This document shows positions 35,221 to 45,052 of a stretch of DNA of 64,000 nt, piece by piece (within the stretch, counting starts at the first letter, position 1; each line of letters starts with the position of its first letter). The notes beneath the pieces were generated by a model that did no database searches, was not told the origin of the DNA, and was given only the letters and a program-made list of their open reading frames with translations. Origin of the DNA: Streptomyces sp. CC228A. GTDB taxonomy: Bacteria; Actinomycetota; Actinomycetes; Streptomycetales; Streptomycetaceae. The stretch covers positions 1 through 64,000 of the forward strand of contig NZ_JAJPUI010000013.1 in NCBI RefSeq assembly GCF_021390935.1, written 5' to 3'. The position numbers and the translations under genes were made by a program.

Positions 35221-36441
35221 TGCGCCTCACCCCCCAGCGGCAGCCGGGCCACCACGCGGAAACCGCCGCCGGGGAGCGGCCCGGCGTCCAGGCCGCCGCC
35301 GAGCAGCAGGGCGCGCTCGCGCATGCCGACGATCCCGTGGCCCGGCGCCGACCGGTCGGGGTCCGGTGCGGACCCGGTTGCGGCGGCGCCGCGGCCGTCG
35401 TCGCGGACCTCGACGGTGAGTCCCCCGCCGGACGGCTCGCGGCGGACGACGACCTCCGCACGCGCGCCCGGGCCGCTGTGCTTGAGGACGTTGGTGAGCG
35501 CCTCCTGCACGATGCGGTACACCGACAGTTCCACGCGGGCCGGGAGCGGTTGCTGCGGGCCGCATCGCACGGACACCTCCAGGCCCGCTTCCCGTACCTG
35601 CTCGACCAGCGGCCCCAGGTCGGCGAGGCCGGGCTGCGGGCCGAGGCCGTCGCGGTCGGCGCTCGGCCGCAGGACGCCGAGCAGGTGGCGCAGTTCGTCC
35701 AGGGCCTGCCGCCCGGCGTGCTCCACGGCCGCCATCGCTTCGAGCGCCTCGCGCGGGTCGTCGGCGGCCACCATCCGGGCCGCGCCCGCCTGCACCGTCA
35801 TCATGCTCACCCGGTGGGCGACGACGTCGTGGAGTTCGCGGGCGATGTGGGTGCGTTCCTCGGCGACGACCCGGCGGGCCTCCGCGAGCTGCTGCCGGCG
35901 CCTCCGGTCGGCGCGCTCCGCACGCATCCGCAGGCGCCGTCCCACGTACCAGGCGCCGGCCATGACGGCGGCGCCGAAGGCGGTCTCCCCAGGGCGCCGG
36001 CTGCAGCAGGCCGTCGAGCACGAGCGCGCCGATCGCCGCGGCGGCGCCGCCGCCGTGCCGCCCGGCCGCGCCGGGTGTCCGGGGCGTACCGCCCCGCGCC
36101 GTACAGCGCCACGAGCACGCAACCGCCCGCCGTGGCGTAGCTGCTGCCCAGCGTGGGGAGCCAGGCCGCGACGACCAGCGCCAGCGTCAGGAGCGGTCTG
36201 CGGCGGCGCAGGAGCAGGGCGCCGCCGGACACGGCGAAGAGCAGCAGGACCGGCAGCGGAACGGCGGTGAGCGGGCGGAGGGCGAGCGCGTCGCCCTCCG
36301 CCTCCTCGACGAAGACGGTGAGCAGGAACATGACCGCGGCGAGGACGGCGTCCGCGCTCCTGGGCCAGCGGGTGAAGGGGCCGCGCGGCCGTCCGGGCCT
36401 GGCGCGGGCGGCGTCGGCGCGGGCGGGTCCGTGCGGTTCAT
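35217..36441 (-). pseudogene. Sensor histidine kinase (HisKA_3, NarX/DesK type), three frameshifts
   Basis: The catalytic C-terminal half is in one open frame: phospho-acceptor region TRIARELHDVVAHRVSMM-like (ELHDVVAHRVSMM), the N-box region IVQEALTNVLKHSG, and ATP-lid residues VRDDGRG and GHGIVGMRERALLLGGGL. The membrane half is scattered over two other frames: AVMFLLTVFVEEAEGDALAL and LFAVSGGALLLRRRRPLLTL in one, VLDGLLQPAPW in another. From the ATG at 36441, one missing base near 36387-36391, one extra base near 36042-36075 and one extra C in the run 35987-35990 restore a continuous 408-codon gene with about five helices. As written the sensor half is broken. It is coupled to the response regulator by a four-base overlap. 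Confidence 0.75.
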
Positions 36442-36730
36442 CGTCGCTCCGTCAGGAAGTTCGGGCGCCCTGTGCCGGGGGCCCGGCGGCCGGGCAGGCC
36501 ATCGTAGGCCCGGCTCGGCAGCACGGTCACCCGCCCTGCGGCGGAGCGCCCCCTCCCCGCCGGGAGGAGGCGCCGCGGCCGTCGCCCCGTCCGGCGCGGG
36601 GGCCGCGGGCCCGTCCCGCGCCGGGAGACGGCGGGGCCCTGCGCCACCACGATGGGACCCCTCACTCGTCCGCCCCGGCGCTTCGCGGCCACCCGGCGGA
36701 TCCCTCGCCTCTCATGGGAGCCCACTCGTC

Positions 36731-39151
36731 ATGAACCGATTCACGCGCCGCGTCGGCGGTGCGAGCGCTCGCCGCCCCTGGGCCACGATCGCCGCCTGGG
36801 CGGTGATCCTGCTCCTGGTGCTGCCGTCGGCCGGGGCGGTCGGCGGCCCGTTCGTCGACGACCTCGTCGCTCCCGGCAGCCAGAGCGAGGAGGCGGGACG
36901 GCTGCTGGAGGAGCGCTTCCCCGAAGCGTCGCGGGGAAGCGCCGTCGCCGTGTTCGCGGCTCCGGAAGGGCAGCGGCTCGAACGCTACCGGCCCGCGGTG
37001 GAGGCCGCGGTGGCCCGTGCCGTGGAGGTGGGCCATGTCGCGGCGGTGACCGGCCCGTTCACGGACGGCGGGCTGTCGGCCGACGGGCGCATCGGACTCG
37101 CCCGGATCACCTTCGACGTGCCGTCGATGGAGGTGGGCCCCGAGGAGATCGGCGCCCTGGCCGACGCGGTGCGGCCGGCCCCCTCCCAGGGATTCACCGC
37201 CGAACTGGGCGGTGACGCCGTGTTCGTCAACGCGGACTCGCAGACCTCGGGGGCGGAGGCGGCGGGGCTGGTGGCCGCCGCGGTGATCCTCGTCGTCGCG
37301 TTCGGCACGATCGTGGCCGCGCTGGTGCCGATCGTGCTGGCCCTGGTGGCCATCGCCGCGGGCCTGGGCGGCATCGCGCTGCTGGCGAACGCCATGGACG
37401 TGTCCACGGCGGCCCCCACGATCGGCGCGATGATCGGTCTGGGCATCGGCATCGACTACGCGCTGTTCATCGTGGCCCGGTACCGGGAGAACCGTGCCGC
37501 CGGCCAGGAGGGTTCCGCGGCGCTGGCGGACGCGATGGGTTCGTCGGGTGCGGCCGTCCTCTTCGCCGGGGGCACCGTCGTCGTCGCGATGGGTGCACTG
37601 GCGCTGACCGGACTGGGCTTCCTGACGTCGATCGGCCTCGGCACGGCGCTGATCGTGCTCGTCGCGGTGGCGGCCGCCCTGACCCTGCTGCCGGCCCTGC
37701 TCACGCTGCTGGGCGACCGCGTGCGGCCGCCCGTCGACCGGACCTTCCGCGGCCGACGCCTGCGCAGGCCGGTGGCCGGCCTCGTCCGGAAGGCCGCGGG
37801 CACGGCGTGGTCGCGTCCCCCTCGGGCGGGGGCGGGGGCGCACCGGGAGCCGACCCCGCCGGGACGCCGGACGGCACACCGGAAGTGGCGCCCGCGGGAG
37901 GGGCCGGGGTGCTCAGGGCGAGGCTCCCGCAGGGAAGGCCGCGGGCGCGCCGGGCGTCGGGCGCGCGGCGAAGGCGGACGGCACGGTGTGGTCGCGTTTC
38001 GCCCGCCGCGTGTCCGGTCGGCCGCTGCGCCATCTGCTCGCCGCGACCGCCGTGCTGCTCGCCCTGGCCGCGCCGGCGCTGGACATGGAGACCGGCTTCC
38101 CCGACGCGGGCAACGACTCCGCGCACACCACCCACCGGCGTGCCTACGACCTGGTCGCCGAGGGCTTCGGTCCCGGGGCCAACGCCCCGCTGCTGCTCGT
38201 CGCCGACCTCACCCGGCCGGGGGTGGGCGCGGAGGGGATCACGGCGCTGGCCGAGCGGGTCGCCGCCGATCCGGGCATAGCCTCCGTGGGCGAGCCGCGG
38301 ACCTCCCGGTCGGGGGACACCGTCGTCCTGCCCACCCTGCCCACCACCGCGCCCGCCGACGCAGCGACGTCGCGGACCCTCGCGCGCGTCCGCGGGCTCG
38401 TGCCGGGGAACGTCTCGGTGTCGGGTCTGACCGCGATGACCGACGACCTCACGACGCAGCTCGTCAGCACCCTGCCGGTCTTCGTGGCCGCGACCCTCGG
38501 GGCTTCGTTCCTGCTGCTGCTGGTGGTGTTCCGCTCGGTCGCGCTGCCGCTCAAGGCCGTCGCCGTGAACCTGTTCTCCATCGCGGGGGCGTACGGAGTG
38601 GTGGTGGCGGTCTTCCAATGGGGCTGGTTCGGTGGGCTGTTCGGCTTGGAGGAGACGCTTCCGATCGCCTCTCCGCTGCCGACGGTGTTCTTCGCGGTGC
38701 TGTTCGGCCTGTCCATGGACTACGAGGTGTTCCTGCTGTCGCGGGTCCGCGAGGAGTACGACGCCACGGGTGACACCACCGAGGCCGTGGCGCGGGGGAT
38801 GGCGGCCACGGGCCGTGTGATCACCTCTGCCGCGCTGATCATGACGGTGGTGTTCCTCGGCTTCGTGGGCAACCCTTCGCCGCTGGTGAAGATGATGGGC
38901 CTGGGGCTGGCGACCGCCATTGTGCTCGACGCGACGATCGTGCGCCTGGTGCTTGTGCCCGCGTCGATGGCGCTGCTGGGACGCGCGGCCTGGTGGCTGC
39001 CGCGCTCCCTCGACCGCCGGCTGCCCCGATGGGGGCTGGGGCACGACACCGCCGCGGGGCCGACCGCCGACCCGGCCCCCGTGAGGGGCGCGGGGGCGGC
39101 ATGGAGCCGAGCCCCGGCACGGCGCACGCGGAGGCGCCACGAGGGGCATGA
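36731..39151 (+). pseudogene. MMPL-family (RND-like) membrane exporter, three frameshifts
   Basis: A large inner-membrane exporter of the MMPL group (lipid or drug export). The N-terminal half from the ATG at 36731 includes TIAAWAVILLLVLPSAGAVG, LGGDAVFVNADSQTSG and TIGAMIGLGIGIDYALFIVA (conserved Asp-Tyr of helix 4). The C-terminal half is in another frame: FRSVALPLKAVAVNLFSIAG and VLFGLSMDYEVFLLSRVREE. Between them a Gly/Pro-rich loop is in a third frame. One missing base each in the runs 37817-37821, 37906-37909 and 39092-39096 restores an 808-codon gene that ends at the TGA at 39149. Both halves are well conserved, so base-calling error is more likely than decay. It is divergent from the two-component pair. 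Confidence 0.78.
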
Positions 39152-39479
39152 CGAGGCAGGCTCCGCCTCGTCCCGGGGGGCCCGTCCGTCCGGGGCCGCG
39201 CACCCCGCGGTCCCGGCCTCCGTCCACCTGCGCCGACTCTCTGCCGACGGCCGGCCGTTACGCGCGGCTCAGGGGCCTCCCCCTCCCCGGCTCCCGCACC
39301 CGAATGCGGTCACCTCACGCACACCAACGATCACACTTGATCCGATCATCTGCTTTTTCGATCTTCTGCGGTCATCCCTAGAACAAGCCGACCATACGTC
39401 CGACGACAGTGCGTAAGGTCCACGTCACGGATTGGGGCCGTACGCCCCGGACGGAACCGGCACTGGAGGACATACCGAT
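39152..39479. other. Intergenic region between the MMPL gene and the roadblock-like gene
   Basis: This 328-base gap includes an unusually A/T-rich patch at about 39325-39385, with TTGATC and a following T-rich stretch, a plausible promoter for the downstream gene. No gene is seen. Confidence 0.4.
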
Positions 39480-39854
39480 ATGGCCAACGTGGAGATCTCG
39501 CTCAAGGAGACGCTGACCTCGATCGAGGGGGCCCTCGGCGTCGCCCTGGTCGACTACACGAGCGGGATGGCGCTCGGCACCCTCGGCGGCGGCAAGGACC
39601 TGGACCTGGCCGTCGCGGCCGCGGGCAACACCGACGTGATCCGGGCCAAGGCCCGCACCATGGAGCACCTCGGCCTGAAGGACGAGATCGAGGACATGCT
39701 TATCACGCTCGGGAGCCAGTACCACCTGATCAGGCTGCTGACGGGCCGAGGCGGCAACGGGCTGTTCCTCTACCTCGTCCTGGACAAGGCGAAGTCCAAT
39801 CTGGCGATGGCCCGGCACCAGCTCAAGCGCATCGAGGCGGAGCTGGAGATCTAG
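39480..39854 (+). CDS. Small roadblock/LC7-like protein
   Basis: A 124-residue protein with the profile of bacterial roadblock/LC7 domains: SLKETLTSIEGALGVALVDY, SGMALGTLGGGKDLDLAVAA, IEDMLITLGSQYHLIRLLTG and NGLFLYLVLDKAKSNLAMAR. Such proteins act as platforms for small GTPases or in gliding and conservon systems; here no GTPase (MglA or CvnD type) is nearby, so the role is open. The ATG at 39480 is chosen over the upstream frame extension to 39432 because GGAGG lies about ten bases before it. A single-gene unit. Confidence 0.75.
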   Translation: MANVEISLKETLTSIEGALGVALVDYTSGMALGTLGGGKDLDLAVAAAGNTDVIRAKARTMEHLGLKDEIEDMLITLGSQYHLIRLLTGRGGNGLFLYLVLDKAKSNLAMARHQLKRIEAELEI

Positions 39855-39890
39855 ACGCGCCGCCGTCCGGGCCCTCGCACACCCATGAAT

Positions 39891-39904
39891 TGAAGATTTC
39901 TTCA
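39891..39904. promoter_or_regulatory. Candidate ArsR-family operator
   Basis: TGAAGA-TT-TCTTCA is a perfect inverted repeat in an A/T-rich patch, 150 bases before the ArsR start at 40054. ArsR/SmtB-family sites are short A/T-rich inverted repeats of this size, so autoregulation is plausible. Confidence 0.5.
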
Positions 39905-40053
39905 TGTAGCCACATACAGATCGACCCAATCCATGAGGTGTGCGGGGCCCGGACCAGGGAAAATCGTGGTGAACGACGTCGCCGCAGCGGTCGGCCGCAG
40001 GCCGCCGCTGAGGACGCAGCCCGTCAACCGCGGCAGGGAGCGAGCAATCCACC

Positions 40054-40389
40054 ATGCAGGTGCCCCTCTACCAGGCCAAGGCCGAGTTCTTCCGCATGCT
40101 CGGACACCCGGTGCGCATCCGGGTCTTGGAGCTACTGCAGAATGGGCCCGTTCCCGTGCGCGACCTGCTGGACGACATCGAGATCGAACCCTCCAGCCTG
40201 TCGCAGCAGTTGGCCGTGCTGCGCCGCTCCGGCATCGTCGTGTCCATCCGCGAGGGCTCCACGGTCAGCTACGCCCTCGCCGGCGGCGACGTCGCCGAAC
40301 TCCTGCGGGCCGCCCGCATGATCCTGACCGACCTCCTGGCCGGGCAGACCGAACTGCTCGCGGAGCTCCGGCAGGCAGAGGGGGTGTGA
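40054..40389 (+). CDS. ArsR/SmtB-family transcriptional regulator
   Basis: A 111-residue winged-helix protein: FRMLGHPVRIRVLELLQNGP, VRDLLDDIEIEPSSLSQQLA (recognition region) and VLRRSGIVVSIREGSTVSYA (wing). There are no Cys residues, so classical thiol-based metal or redox sensing at the usual ELCVCDL-type site is absent. In Streptomyces this subgroup often sits beside SulP anion transporters; none is present here. A strong terminator follows, so it appears to be transcribed alone. Confidence 0.88.
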   Translation: MQVPLYQAKAEFFRMLGHPVRIRVLELLQNGPVPVRDLLDDIEIEPSSLSQQLAVLRRSGIVVSIREGSTVSYALAGGDVAELLRAARMILTDLLAGQTELLAELRQAEGV

Positions 40390-40436
40390 AGCGCGGCGCC
40401 GCGCAGGGCGGCCGAGGGCTGCAACACGGCGGTGCA

Positions 40437-40467
40437 AAGGGCGGACGGGCTGCGGCCGTCCGCCCTT
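40437..40467 (+). terminator. Terminator after the ArsR gene
   Basis: A perfect 12-base stem (AAGGGCGGACGG and its complement) with a seven-base loop, flanked by GTGCA and TGCAC, which extend the stem with one mismatch. It starts 48 bases after the ArsR stop. Confidence 0.8.
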
Positions 40468-40755
40468 CTGCACCGCGTGCCCGACCGGCGCCCCGCCGCG
40501 GCACCGTCGACCGTGCCTGGTTCTGCCGCGACCGGATAGTGGTACGCGGACGACCGCCCGGCGGACGAAAGACCCGGCGGACGACCGCCCCGGGCGTGAG
40601 TGGTCCGCCCTCCCCGCGGCCCGCCGGCCGCGACTCGCGCAGCTCCTGCGGCTCCTGCGGCTCCCGCGGTTCCCGCGGCGGGCGGCGGCACCGGTCCGTA
40701 GGCAGGCCGCGTAGGCGGCGCCGCTCCCCGCGGCGCGTCGGCCGCGGCTCGCGCA

Positions 40756-40836
40756 GCTCCTGCCGCCCCTGCCGCCCCCGCCGCTCCTGCGGCCCCTGCG
40801 GCTCCTGCGGCTCCTGCGGCTCCTGCGGCTCCTGCG
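40756..40836. repeat. Nine tandem 9-base repeats
   Basis: Units of GCTCCTGCG; five are exact and the others have one or two changes. On the opposite strand these read as CGCAGGAGC, an Ala/Gly-coding unit similar in character to the repeat in the kinase gene at 24141. Confidence 0.85.
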
Positions 40837-41019
40837 GCAGCAGCCTCTGACCTGCACCGGCGCCAGGCGGCGCGTATACGGTCCCCCTTGCGGCCCAGGC
40901 GTGCCCCGCTCAGGCCACGCCCAGTCCCCCCGTGCCGACCCGCCGACTCCGCGCCGGGGCGGGGCCGTGCGGGTCCCCGCGGGTCCGCCGCCTGCGGTCC
41001 GCCCCCACCGGCGTCGGCC

Positions 41020-42611
41020 TCAGGGCGCGCTGTGCAGGTCGGCGGCGCGCCGCAGCACCTCCCCGCGGCGTCCAGGGCCGCTTCCCGGTCGTGCGGCACG
41101 AGCCCGATGCGGGTGCGCCGGTCCAGCAGGTCGCTCTCGTCGAGGGCCCCCTCGTGGCGTACCGCCCACAGCAGTTCGGCCCCGGTGACCGGGTGCCCCG
41201 GCACCACGGGCCGGGCCAGGTCCGGGTCGGCCAGGCCGAGCGCATGGACGGGCGGGGCCTCCGTGCCGTAGCGGCGCACGAGGCGGCGGGGCGCCTCCAG
41301 CGTGGCGAGCCGCGACGGGCGCGCCGCGCCGACCAGGGGCAGGGATGCGGTGCGGCAGGGCCCGGCGGGCAGACCGCGGGCGCGGACGGCGGCGTCCACC
41401 GCGTCCTGCGCCATGCGCCGGTACGTGGTGAGCTTGCCGCCGACCACAGTGACGACGCCCTCCGCGGACGTGAGCACCGCGTGCTTGCGGGAGATGTCCG
41501 CCGTCCGGGCCCCGTCCGCGTCCGCCGCGGTGTCGAGGAGGGGCCGCAGTCCGGCGAAGGCGCCGATGACGTCGTCGCGGCCGAGCGGGACGTCCAGGGC
41601 CGAGCACAGGACGTCCAGGAGGAAGCCGATGTCGGTCTCGGGGACCTCCGGTACGTCGGGGATGCCGCCGTCCACCGGCTCGTCGGTCAGGCCCACGTAG
41701 ACCCGCCCGTCGCCCTGGGGCAGGACGAGGACGAACCGGTTGGCCTCGCCGGGGATCGGGATGTGCAGGCCGGCGGTGAGGGACCCCAGGTCCTCCGAGC
41801 GCAGGACGAGGTGGGTGCCGCGGGAGGGCCTGAGCCGGATGTCCCCGGCCAGGCCGCCCGCCCAGACGCCGGTGGCGTTGACGACGGTGCGGGCGCGCAG
41901 GCGCATCTCGGCGCCGGTGAGCTCGTCCCGTACGAGGGCCCCGTCGCCGTCGAGCAGGAGGGCCCGGGCGCGGGTGACGACGCGCGCCCCGTGGGCGGCG
42001 GCGGTGCGCGCCAGGGCGGTGACGAGGCGGGCGTCGTCGCTGAGTCGGCCGTCCCAGGACAGCAGGCCGCCGCGCAGCCCGGTGGGCCGCAGGGCGGGCG
42101 CCATGTGGCGGGTCTCCACGGACGACAGGGTGCGGGGGGCGGGCAGGGTGGTGCGGGAGGTGCGGGCGGCGGCGCGCAGCACGTCGCCGGCCCGGAAACC
42201 GGCGCGGGCGAGGGCTGCTTGCGAGCGGGTCACCAGGGGGGTGAGCGGGAGGACGAAGGGCTGGGCCGCCACGAGGTGGGGGGCGGTCCGCTCCATCAGG
42301 ACGCCCCGCTCGACGGCGCTCTCGTAGGCGACGTCGAGCTCTCCGGTGGCGAGGTAGCGCAGCCCGCCGTGGACCAGTTTGGAGCTCCAGCGGGAGGTGC
42401 CGAACGCCAGGTCGTGCGCGTCGATCGCGGCGACGCTCAGACCGCGTGAGGCCGCGTCCAGGGCGGCGCCCGCCCCGGTGGCGCCGAGGCCGACGACGAG
42501 CACGTCCACCACGGTGCCGTCGGCGAGTTCCGCGAGGTCGCGGCGGCGGCGGGAGGCGTTCAGGGAGGAGGCGGCCCCGGCAGGCGGGGCGGAGGTGCTC
42601 GGGCGGCTCAT
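41020..42611 (-). CDS. glpD: FAD-dependent glycerol-3-phosphate dehydrogenase GlpD, C-terminal frameshift
   Basis: A class II FAD flavoprotein that oxidises glycerol-3-phosphate to DHAP at the membrane. Dinucleotide-binding fold: VDVLVVGLGATGAGAALDAA. Family motifs follow: WSSKLVHGGLRYLATGELDV, RTVVNATGVWAGGLAGDIRL, SRGTHLVLRSEDLGS and GGKLTTYRRMAQDAVDAAV. The C-terminal DAO_C domain ends GLVPHDREAALDAAG, after which the frame runs into repeats. Adding one G at the run 41061-41064 gives GEVLRRAADLHSAP and a stop at 41020, the natural end, for 531 codons. The start overlaps the TetR stop (ATGA). No glpF or glpK is present, so a role other than glycerol catabolism fits, probably with the ADPS-like gene. 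Confidence 0.88.
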
Positions 42612-43339
42612 GGGGTGAGGGTCCTTTCCAGGATGGTCCGCAGCTCGCCGAGGAAGGCGGCCTCGCCGAGTGCTGCCGCCGCGTCGGACCCGGGACCGGC
42701 GTCCGCGCCGGACCCGGTGGCGGCGTGCGGGCCGGACCCGGTGGCGGCGTGCGGGCCGGGCCGGGAGGCGGCGCCGGAGCCGTTCCCGGTCGGCGCGCCG
42801 GGGCCGTCCTCGGGTTCCTCGGTCATGGTGCGCAGCGAGAGCGTGAAGGACTGGACGACGAGCAGCAGCGCGCGGGCCTGGAGCTCGGGGTGGACGCGGC
42901 GGACGGAGCCGTCCGCGTGCCCCTCCTCCAGCGCGTCGCGGAGGAGGGCCAGCAGCGCGTCCTGGCTGGCGCCGCGGCGGTCCAGCACGTACGGCAGCAG
43001 CAGTTCGGGGTCCACGTCGAGGATCTTGTGGAAGAGCGGGTGGGCGCGGAACGCGGCCACGCCCGCGACCAGGCCGTCGACGATCCTGGGCCGCGCGGGT
43101 GCGCCGGGGCGCCGCTCGGGCATCGCGGAGAGCGCCACGCCGACCCACTCGCGGGTCATGAGGTCGCCGACGAGGGTGCGGACGTCCGGCCAGCGGCGGT
43201 AGAGCGTCATGCGGGAGACACCGGCGCGGCGGGCCACGTCGGTGAGGGTCGTGCGGCGCACGCCGACGGCCAGGACGCAGTCCCGGGCCGCGTCGAGGAC
43301 CGGGTCCGCATCCGAATGGTTGTGACGAATGGGCGTCAT
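42608..43339 (-). CDS. TetR-family transcriptional regulator of the glpD/ADPS locus
   Basis: A 243-residue regulator with helix-turn-helix VLAVGVRRTTLTDVARRAGV and SRMTLYRRWPDVRTLVGDLM. The C-terminal domain is a typical all-helical ligand domain, followed by a Gly/Ala-rich tail with two PHAATGSG repeats. It is co-transcribed with glpD (four-base overlap) and divergent from the FAD enzyme at 43414, so it probably controls both. An inverted repeat overlapping its start is a candidate operator. Confidence 0.88.
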   Translation of the reverse strand: MTPIRHNHSDADPVLDAARDCVLAVGVRRTTLTDVARRAGVSRMTLYRRWPDVRTLVGDLMTREWVGVALSAMPERRPGAPARPRIVDGLVAGVAAFRAHPLFHKILDVDPELLLPYVLDRRGASQDALLALLRDALEEGHADGSVRRVHPELQARALLLVVQSFTLSLRTMTEEPEDGPGAPTGNGSGAASRPGPHAATGSGPHAATGSGADAGPGSDAAAALGEAAFLGELRTILERTLTP

Positions 43340-43347
43340 CTGTCACA
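43321..43347. promoter_or_regulatory. Candidate TetR operator in the divergent glpD-TetR / FAD-enzyme promoter
   Basis: TGTGAC at 43321-43326 and GTCACA at 43342-43347 form a perfect inverted repeat; nested inside is TGACG-N6-CGTCA (43323-43338). It overlaps the TetR start codon and lies about 70 bases before the divergent gene, a typical position for autoregulation and control of both transcripts. Confidence 0.5.
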
Positions 43348-43413
43348 GTGTAATGCCTGCGGGGCCCCGGGCGCCGGGAACACCCGTGAAACCGACGGTG
43401 AGGACGAAGCCAC

Positions 43414-45006
43414 GTGGACATGTTGTGGAGCGGCTGGGGCGACCCGGCCAAGGCGGCACCGCTGCCCGACACGGTGATCGGACTGCTGCGCGACCTGCTG
43501 GGGGTCACCCCGCGCGAGGACGGGCCCGCCGCGCTGGACGAGATCGCCGTCCCCGAGTCCACCCTCACCGCCGCGGCGCACCGCGCCCTCGCCGGGTGCC
43601 TCGGCGGCAGCGCGTACGTCCGCACGGACGCCGAGAGCCGCATCCGCCACACCCGCGGCAAGTCCACCCCCGACCTGCTGCGCATCCGCGCAGGGGACGT
43701 GGACGACATCCCCGCGGCCGTGCTGCTGCCCGCCGGCCACGACGAGGTCCTCGCGGTGCTGCGGGTCTGCACCGAACACCAGCTGGCCGTCGTGCCGTTC
43801 GGCGGCGGCACCTCCGTGGTCGGCGGCCTGGCGCCGGAGCGCTCCCGGTTCGTCGCCCTGGACCTGCGGCGCATGGACGCGCTGCTCGACGTGGACGAGG
43901 TCTCCCGCACCGCCACCCTCCAGCCCGGGCTCAGGGCGCCGCAGGCCGAGGCACTGCTCAACGCGCGGGGCTTCACGCTCGGCCACTTCCCGCAGTCCTA
44001 CGAGTGGGCGACCATCGGCGGCTTCGCCGCCGCCCGCTCCAGCGGCCAGGCGTCCGCGGGCTACGGCCGCTTCGACGAGATGGTCCTCGGCCTCACCGTC
44101 GCCACCCCCGAAGGCACCTGGGAGACCGGCCGCGCGCCCCGCTCGGCGGCGGGCCCCGACCTGCGCCAGCTCGTCCTGGGCTCCGAGGGGGCGTTCGGCG
44201 TCATCACGTCCGTGACCGTCCGCGTGCGGCCGCTGCCGGCGACCAGGGTCTACGAGGGCTGGCGCTTCCCCTCCTTCGAAGCGGGCACCCGCGCCCTGCG
44301 CGCCCTGGCGCAGGACGGCCCCCGCCCGACGGTGCTGCGCCTCTCCGACGAGACGGAGACCTTCATCGGCCTCGCCCACCCCGACCGCATCGGCGGCACC
44401 GACGGGGCGGCCCCGGCCGGCTGCATGGCCGTCGTCGGGTACGAGGGGACGGAGGCGGACACGGCGCTGCGCCGGGCCGGGGCCCGCGAGGTGCTGCTCG
44501 CCGCCGGGGGCGAGTACGCCGGGGAGGAGCCGGGCGAGCGCTGGGCGCGCGGCCGCTACGACGCCCCCTACCTGAGGGACGCGCTGCTCGACGCGGGCGC
44601 CTTCGCGGAGACCCTGGAGACCGCCGCGTTCTGGTCGCGGCTGCCCGGGCTGTACGCGGCCGTGCGCGAGGCCCTGACCTCCGCGCTCACCGATGCGGGC
44701 ACACCGCCCCTGGTCATGTGCCACATCTCCCACGTGTACGAGAACGGCGCCTCGCTGTACTTCACCGTGGTCTCGGCCCAGGGCGACGACCCGGTCGCCC
44801 ACTGGGAGCCCGCCAAGCACGCGGCGAACGAGGCGATCACCGCCGCGGGCGGCACCATCAGCCACCACCACGGCGTGGGCACCGACCACCGCGACTGGTT
44901 CGCCAGGGAGGCGGGACCGCTCGGCGTGCGCGCCCTGCGGGCGGTCAAGGCCGGCCTCGACCCGGCGGGGATCCTCAACCCCGGCATCCTCATCCCCCTC
45001 CCCTGA
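43414..45006 (+). CDS. FAD-binding oxidase, alkyldihydroxyacetonephosphate synthase (ADPS)-like
   Basis: A 530-residue VAO-type flavoprotein. The FAD_binding_4 domain has VLLPAGHDEVLAVLRVCTEH, VPFGGGTSVVGGL and GHFPQSYEWATIGGFAAARS. The C-terminal ADPS features are HISHVYENGASLYFTVVSA and GGTISHHHGVGTDHRDWFAR, with the conserved His triplet of alkyl-DHAP synthase. That enzyme swaps the acyl chain of acyl-DHAP for a fatty alcohol, making the ether bond. GTG at 43414 is the likely start. It is followed 46 bases later by a lipid kinase and is divergent from TetR-glpD. Confidence 0.88.
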   Translation: MDMLWSGWGDPAKAAPLPDTVIGLLRDLLGVTPREDGPAALDEIAVPESTLTAAAHRALAGCLGGSAYVRTDAESRIRHTRGKSTPDLLRIRAGDVDDIPAAVLLPAGHDEVLAVLRVCTEHQLAVVPFGGGTSVVGGLAPERSRFVALDLRRMDALLDVDEVSRTATLQPGLRAPQAEALLNARGFTLGHFPQSYEWATIGGFAAARSSGQASAGYGRFDEMVLGLTVATPEGTWETGRAPRSAAGPDLRQLVLGSEGAFGVITSVTVRVRPLPATRVYEGWRFPSFEAGTRALRALAQDGPRPTVLRLSDETETFIGLAHPDRIGGTDGAAPAGCMAVVGYEGTEADTALRRAGAREVLLAAGGEYAGEEPGERWARGRYDAPYLRDALLDAGAFAETLETAAFWSRLPGLYAAVREALTSALTDAGTPPLVMCHISHVYENGASLYFTVVSAQGDDPVAHWEPAKHAANEAITAAGGTISHHHGVGTDHRDWFAREAGPLGVRALRAVKAGLDPAGILNPGILIPLP

Positions 45007-45052
45007 CCCGGCCGCCGGCCCCGGTCCCCGACCCCCTCACGGAGGCGCGCCC

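Larger units (their letters stand above)
40390..41019. other. 630-base intergenic region with terminator and GC repeats
   Basis: Between the ArsR gene and the end of glpD. It contains a terminator (40437-40467) and two tracts of CTCCTGCGG-like repeats, the larger at 40756-40836. On the minus strand the repeats would encode Gly-Ala-Ala runs as a read-through tail of frameshifted glpD, but I see no independent gene. Confidence 0.5.

Noticed and set aside
40132..40857. Minus-strand Arg/Ser/Gly-rich frame opposite the ArsR gene
   Set aside because: Pure low-complexity sequence from the repeats; no start site support.
40269..41019. C-terminal extension of GlpD with Gly-Ala-Ala repeats
   Set aside because: The usual GlpD C-terminus and stop appear in the neighbouring frame at 41020; the extension would also run opposite the ArsR gene.
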